DNA from: Alisma plantago-aquatica
Taxonomy: Eukaryota > Streptophyta > Magnoliopsida > Alismatales > Alismataceae
DNA: 64,000 nucleotides
Direction of reading: 5' to 3'
NCBI GenBank assembly: GCA_963693085.1
Contig: OY856409.1
Location: 503,831,303-503,895,302 of the forward strand
Shown here one piece after another: positions 59,850 through 64,000 of this stretch. Below the pieces are notes generated by a model that did no database searches, was not told where the DNA came from, and saw nothing but the letters and a program-made list of their open reading frames with translations. Positions within the stretch are counted from its first letter, which is position 1, and each line of letters opens with the position of its first letter. Position numbers and translations under genes: made by a program.

Positions 59850-60238
59850 TTCTCACATGCCTAATACAATTGAGTCAGGTTTGAGATTGTAAGCAGGGTG
59901 GATACCCACTTCAAAATCCCAAGTTCCTTTAGAGTGGATTTGTAGGTGAGGCGTGTAGGTCGGTTGATGTTTGTTTTCATCACCTTGTATGCCGCCAAAT
60001 GCTCATCATTACAAGATCAGAATATTTCAAAGAATGTGGCCTCAGATTGAGTAGCTTGGACTACTTCCATGGATGAGTTAGTGGCATGCACCTTTTTTCT
60101 AGCCACTGTGGTGGATGATTCACGTTGTTGTAAGGTAGTGTCAATAGTAGTTGTCTCATCCTTAATGCTAGCCATTTCTAGATCACAAAAGCATCGATAA
60201 GTTTGTATAACAAAGTAAATAATAAAGAAGGTTTCCAC
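59850..60238 (-). pseudogene. Possible Athila ORF-1-like / env-region remnant
   Basis: One frame with a single stop at 60017. The first 73 residues are Thr/Ser/Gln-rich with no motif. After the stop the same frame gives YKVMKTNINRPTRLTYKS and TLKELGILKWVSTLLTIS, which resembles the conserved arginine-plus-leucine segment (R...STLKELGI...V..LL) of Athila ORF-1-type proteins. It lies 3' of pol, where Athila elements may carry an extra ORF. Assignment is from one short motif, so tentative. Confidence 0.4.
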
Positions 60239-60895
60239 GAGGTTGAAAAAGTATTAAATAAGGTTGACATGTTTGTAGTTCGATAAGGTTTTAGGTCGAC
60301 AAGGGTTTGGCACCTGTCAAGAGAGTCACTATTAATTCAAAAATTGTTTACCAGATTGGGTGAGCTCATAGTTATCAAACTACAAGTTTGATGGAGGTCA
60401 CTAGTGTGGAATGTCAACGAGAGAGAGAAAAATAGTCATATATCTACTATAACTTCAAAGCGGTAAAAGAAAATTATAGCGACTCTTCTATTTATTGGCA
60501 AGGAAAAAGGTCTATGATTTAATTGGGTTAAATGGATGTATGATCTGAAACCATTGAGATTTTGGGTCGATGGTTTGAGTTTGATGGTTGTTCGTTTGAC
60601 ATGAATAAGGTTCAAGGCCAAAGGTTGACATGCCATATTGTTGTGGAAACTGTGGATGTCAAAAGAAATATAAGAAAAAAGGTCGATACATGCAGAATAA
60701 AAGTGGATCAGAGTTAGGGTGATATATTCATATGAAAGGATTATCGTCTAGTTATCCTTTAAAGAAAAACTAGTGAGCTAGGATACCTAGGATCTTAGGT
60801 CGATAGATTGATGGAGAATATTACAGAGAAGTTTATCTAAGAAAACAAAAAATGAAAAGAACAAAAGGATAGATTTTAGACTGCCTCCCAAGTAG
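60239..60895 (-). other. Post-pol noncoding segment of the Athila-type element
   Basis: No sustained frame. Contains GGTCGA words scattered at irregular spacing, nothing further recognised. Confidence 0.45.
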
Positions 60896-62284
60896 CACTT
60901 TGTTTACGGTCATTGAGCTTGACTTAGAGATTGTTAATATTCTACAAGGGGTGCGCCAGATAAATCCATGTCCTCTGTCTTTACAATGGCTTCATCTTCA
61001 TAGTAACACTTCAAATGATGTAATATAACTGAAAAAGGTTCTAGTCTTCTCGCTGTGAATGTCCATCATGCTGGAAGGATAGATAGTAATAACAGTAAGT
61101 AGTCCAGACCATTGAGAGTGCAACTTTCTAGTAAAGAGTTGGAGTGTAGAGTTGAACATTGTAACATTAAATCCTTTCAAAATACCCTTCCACTTGATAT
61201 GGAAATCATGTCATATTTTTGTGCATTCTTATTAGATCTTTGTGTTTTCGTAGGCATGTAGGTAGAGTTCTTCCAACTACTATAATTGAAGAAAATGCTT
61301 CTCCTTGGCAATATTGGGGTCCATGTTGAGACTCTTAATGGCACAAAATGATCTATGCTCCAATTCCAAAGGGAGATGGAAAGATTTGCCTTATATAAGG
61401 CGATAAGGGGTGGTGCCAATGTGAGTTTTATAGACCGTGCAATAGACATAGACATCATCATCGAGTTTTAAGAACCAATCCTTTGTAGATTTTCCAACTG
61501 TCTTTTCAAATATCTTCTTGATTTTCCTATTTGAACTCTCCACCTGAGCAGTGGTTTGAGGATGGCAAGGGTTAGAGAACTTATGCTTTACTCCATATAT
61601 TTTCAGAAGTGCCTCAAATTCTTTTTCTATGGAGTGTGAACCACCGTCACTTATGACTATTCTAGGGACTCCAAATCTTGGAAAGATGATTTTTGTAAAA
61701 AGGCAGATAACTATCTTGGAATCATAGGCTGGCAAGGCCACAACATCTACTCATTTTGAAACATAATCGACCATGACCATTGTATAATTATTCCCAAAAG
61801 AAAGGGGAAATGGTCTCACAAAATCTACTCCCCAAATGTCCAAAATTTTAACTTCAATCCAATCAGCAAGGAGAATTTCATTACTCTTGTTGATGTTACC
61901 AGTCCTCTGACATGCATCACATTGTCGAATAGAGGCGTGAAAATCTTTAAAACTGGTTGGCCAGTAAAATCCCAAATTCAATATTTTCATAGTAGTTTTT
62001 TAGCACCCAAATGACCTCTGTAAGGAGAAACATGCCATTTCTCTATGATAGAGTTAGCTTCATCATTGGAGACATCTCATCTATAAACATTGTCTGCACA
62101 CATTTGAATAAGAGTGGGTCATCCCAATAATAATTCTTTAGATCTAAAAAGATCATCTTTTTTAGTATATGTCGTGTCAGGTGGCAGCCGTTGGCAAGCA
62201 AGATAGTTGTAAAAATCTACATACCATGATGTGACTAGTTCCATGTTACGAATAGATACAAGTGGATATCTTGATGGGATTCAC
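60896..62284 (-). pseudogene. Athila-type integrase
   Basis: The N-terminal zinc region has LGFYWPTSFKDFHASIRQCD and CDACQRTGNI (second Cys pair at residues 24 and 27 of the 61990-61751 frame). The catalytic core follows: first Asp in DIWGVDFVRPFP (residue 56 of that frame), second Asp in IVISDGGSH (residue 32 of the 61741-61391 frame), Glu in TTAQVESSNRKIKKIFE (residue 68), giving the classic 35-residue spacing between second Asp and Glu. The C-terminal part, 61390 to about 60900, has LELEHRSFCAIKSLNMD, NSTLQLFTRKLHSQWSGLLTV. The core is one frame with a single stop at about 61748, and another follows YRLI at 61391; the ends are more degraded. It would insert element cDNA into the genome. 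Well supported. Confidence 0.92.
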
Positions 62285-62287
62285 TAA
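62285..62287. other. Left TAA target duplication of the Harbinger-like element
   Basis: TAA here and at 63387-63389 flank the inverted repeats. Three-base TAA/TTA duplications are the PIF/Harbinger rule. Confidence 0.88.
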
Positions 62288-63386
62288 GGGTCTAACTGGT
62301 TTGGTATAACTAGAATTTTTCTGGAACTCATTTTCCTGGAAGTGAAATTTAGTTCCTGAAAAATGAGTTCCAAGTGATTAGTTTGAAACTTGAGTTTTTC
62401 TGGAAGTTGATTTCCATTTGATTGGTTTGTTGCAACTATAGACGTGAAAATTATGAATAAATAGTATTCTACACTACATGCAACTATAGAAAAAAATACT
62501 AATGTGATAAAGAACATACTATCAAATGAAAATGGTTAATTGTGAAAATCAACTTTGACAGATCCATCATTTACCATGCAGAATCCATCATTTACCATGG
62601 AAACATTAAGTAGATGCCTATTTGTGGACAAATCACATCAAGAATAGAAGCATTAACTAGATTAATTTTTCAGAATATAAAAATCCAAGTAAATCAATAA
62701 CAACATTGTCTTTTACTTCTAATCCTCCATGAGAATATCAACAAAAAATACAACATGAAACTAGTGGAGAGTTTATCTTTTGTCCGAGGACAAATCTGAT
62801 TTGATAAACCAGCCATAGCAAAGACCATGGACTAAGGATCAACGTGTAATGTGCGTTCGGGTTTTGGATAGAGATGAAAAGCAAATATGATTGATGAGTC
62901 TTTAATAAGTATACAAAGGCACTATTGAACGCATGTGTAGAAGCACATGCTGATCGTAGGTGTAGAGGGTGAAAAATCTGTGAACGACCTGAACAATAGA
63001 GCTTTTCCATGACAGCAGCAGAGAAATCAGTACGGTAGTGATGAATCTGGACCAGCAGCCACACCAAGTGACTATTATTGCAGGTCACGCCATCGGCAAC
63101 ATAGGAGATGGAACCGATGATGGTTGGTCTTCTCTGTTCGGTGCACGAGAGGATTTGGCGCTCAAAGAGATAGACAAGAAAATGAGCGAGACGTGCTCGG
63201 AAAAACTTGTTTTCCGTTGGGATTCCCACGGAACCCCTTTTACGGAAGCCTATATATATTACTGAAAGTCCAAGGAAAAGTGGGGAACTCAAATTCTAGA
63301 CTTTTACCAAACCAATCATATAAAACTAAAAAAGGAACTTGACTTTCGGTATTTTCTAGACCGCTTACAACAAACCAGTCAGACCC
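62288..63386. mobile_element. PIF/Harbinger (Tourist-like) non-autonomous element, 1099 bp
   Basis: Terminal inverted repeats begin GGGTCTAACTGGTTTG and GGGTCTGACTGGTTTG (about 22 bp with three mismatches) and are flanked by TAA duplications. GGGTCTG-type ends with TAA/TTA targets are characteristic of Tourist-like elements. It splits the Athila RNase H. No transposase motif was found. It is longer than most MITEs (under about 600 bp), and its right half (63000-63260) is GC-richer, with an open 184-codon minus frame. Confidence 0.88.
62738..63292 (-). CDS. Unrecognised 184-residue ORF inside the Harbinger-like element
   Basis: It starts at the first ATG after a minus-strand ATATATATAGG (about 63250-63262) and is open to 62738 without a stop, the second longest uninterrupted frame in the window. 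The N-terminal half is basic (RKRGSVGIPTENKFFRARLA) and the C-terminal half is hydrophobic. It has neither the DDE transposase nor the Myb-like motif expected of Harbinger proteins. An overlapping plus frame (63038-63265) competes. It could be a captured gene fragment or a chance frame in a GC-richer stretch; I favour chance or a noncoding captured piece. Confidence 0.2.
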   Translation of the reverse strand: MSSPLFLGLSVIYIGFRKRGSVGIPTENKFFRARLAHFLVYLFERQILSCTEQRRPTIIGSISYVADGVTCNNSHLVWLLVQIHHYRTDFSAAVMEKLYCSGRSQIFHPLHLRSACASTHAFNSAFVYLLKTHQSYLLFISIQNPNAHYTLILSPWSLLWLVYQIRFVLGQKINSPLVSCCIFC

Positions 63387-64000
63387 TAATAGGAAAAAGA
63401 TTATTTTCATCAACACATATGTGCAAAAGGTGATTTCTGACCACATTCTCAGACCCCTTCTTGTAAAAACTTTCATGATCAAATTCATGCAACAGGAGGG
63501 CCCATCATAGAAGGAGAGGTTTAATATCCTTCTTTTGAATTAAATATTTGATTGTCCCATGTTAGGTATAGACTATCACTTTTCATCCCAATAAATATGA
63601 TCTAAATTTATCGAAGACATAAATGACTGCTAGCATTTTTCCCCATGGCAGTATAGTTATTTTTGCACCTCATTGAGAGCTTGGGGGTGTACTAAATCAC
63701 ATGATGTTTCTTATCCTTCTTGTTCCCAAGGACTACCCCAATTACATAGTCACTATCACCGCACATGAGTTTGAAGGGAAGGTCCCAATCTAGAGATTGC
63801 ATAATTGGTGTGGAGGTAAGGACATATTTTAGGGTATAGAAAGTTTTATGACATTCTTCACCAAAGACAAAATCAGTGTCTTTTACAAGAAGTTTAGACA
63901 TGGGATTTGAATATTTAGAGAAGTCCTTGATAAATTGATGATAATAGCCAACATGTCCCAAAAAGCTTCATACAAATGAGATGGAATAAGGTGGTGGAAG
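63387..64000 (-). pseudogene. Athila-type RT end and RNase H
   Basis: Minus strand from the window edge: SFLGHVGYYHQFIKDFSK (end of RT) at about 63970-63910; LLVKDTDFVFGEECHKTFYT; STPIMQSLDWDLPFKLMC; then GDSDYVIGVVLGNKKDKKHH, the start of RNase H. Relatives read MCDASDYAVG here, so the catalytic Asp position appears to be Gly in this copy. Past 63692 the reading continues in broken form (NYTAMGKN; FIGMKSDSLY) to about 63430, and the domain is cut by the Harbinger insertion. RNase H removes RNA from the RNA-DNA hybrid. The upstream RT core is off the window. Confidence 0.88.

Larger units (their letters stand above)
59846..64000 (-). mobile_element. Athila-type Ty3/gypsy retrotransposon, 3' half, running off the window
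   Basis: Minus-strand order: RT end and RNase H (64000-63387), Harbinger insertion, integrase (62284-60900), a post-pol segment with the conserved CTACTTGGGAGGCAG-like stretch (about 60885-60905), then an ORF remnant with an Athila ORF-1-like motif (60238-59850). Integrase and RNase H wording (DWSLPFELMC-type, HPQTxxQVExSNR-type, WxxxLDDxxxxY) is that of the Athila/Tat branch, found only in plants. No 3' LTR recognised. Confidence 0.82.

Overview
The window is plant nuclear DNA from a large, repeat-rich genome, almost certainly an angiosperm. The reasons are a Sirevirus-type Ty1/copia element, an Athila-type Ty3/gypsy element, plant-type LINEs (zinc-knuckle ORF1; APE endonuclease, reverse transcriptase and zf-RVT in ORF2), hAT and PIF/Harbinger-like elements and a tRNA-derived SINE. 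Several LTR elements carry primer sites matching the plant initiator-Met tRNA 3' end. I found no host gene, rRNA or functional tRNA. Almost everything recognisable is transposable-element sequence, nested several layers deep and mostly broken.

Layout. 1-1688: 3' part of a LINE, inserted into the LTR of family D (1689-4951, minus). That LTR sits in the gag region of a Sirevirus-like element E (4952-14657, plus). E has lost its integrase, keeps degraded protease, RT, RNase H and an env-like 3' ORF, and ends in a 1.5 kb LTR. E is also interrupted by a 2.86 kb LTR with primer site (element C, 8096-10957, minus). 14658-17402 is unassigned.

The centre (17403 to about 49430) is a Ty3/gypsy-type element B on the minus strand. 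Its 3' LTR is split by element A (19338-38129), an 18.8 kb element with GAAAA target duplications, LTRs of about 6.75 kb and an internal region of only 2.3 kb that retains two gag zinc knuckles. The A LTRs hold a large array of AAACGGT/ACCGTTT dyads and a cluster of telobox-like motifs. Two GC-rich retroposed elements hit only the left A LTR, after A inserted. B's interior carries a 5'-truncated LINE (40533-41992) and a hAT-like MITE (42419-43129). Its 5' LTR carries a near full-length LINE (44585-49357).

The right end (49430-64000) has unassigned AT-rich sequence, a second, inverted copy of LTR family D (55097 to past 59440) carrying a tRNA-derived SINE, and an Athila-type pol on the minus strand running off the window. 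That pol is interrupted by a 1.1 kb Harbinger/Tourist-like element with TAA target duplications.

How they work together: nothing here encodes a complete autonomous element. A, B and E look like non-autonomous or decayed passengers that would need proteins in trans. The nesting gives an order of events: E before D and C; D before the first LINE; B before A; A before the two GC-rich insertions; Athila before Harbinger. Homologies are read by eye from motifs, and no alignment or database search was run.
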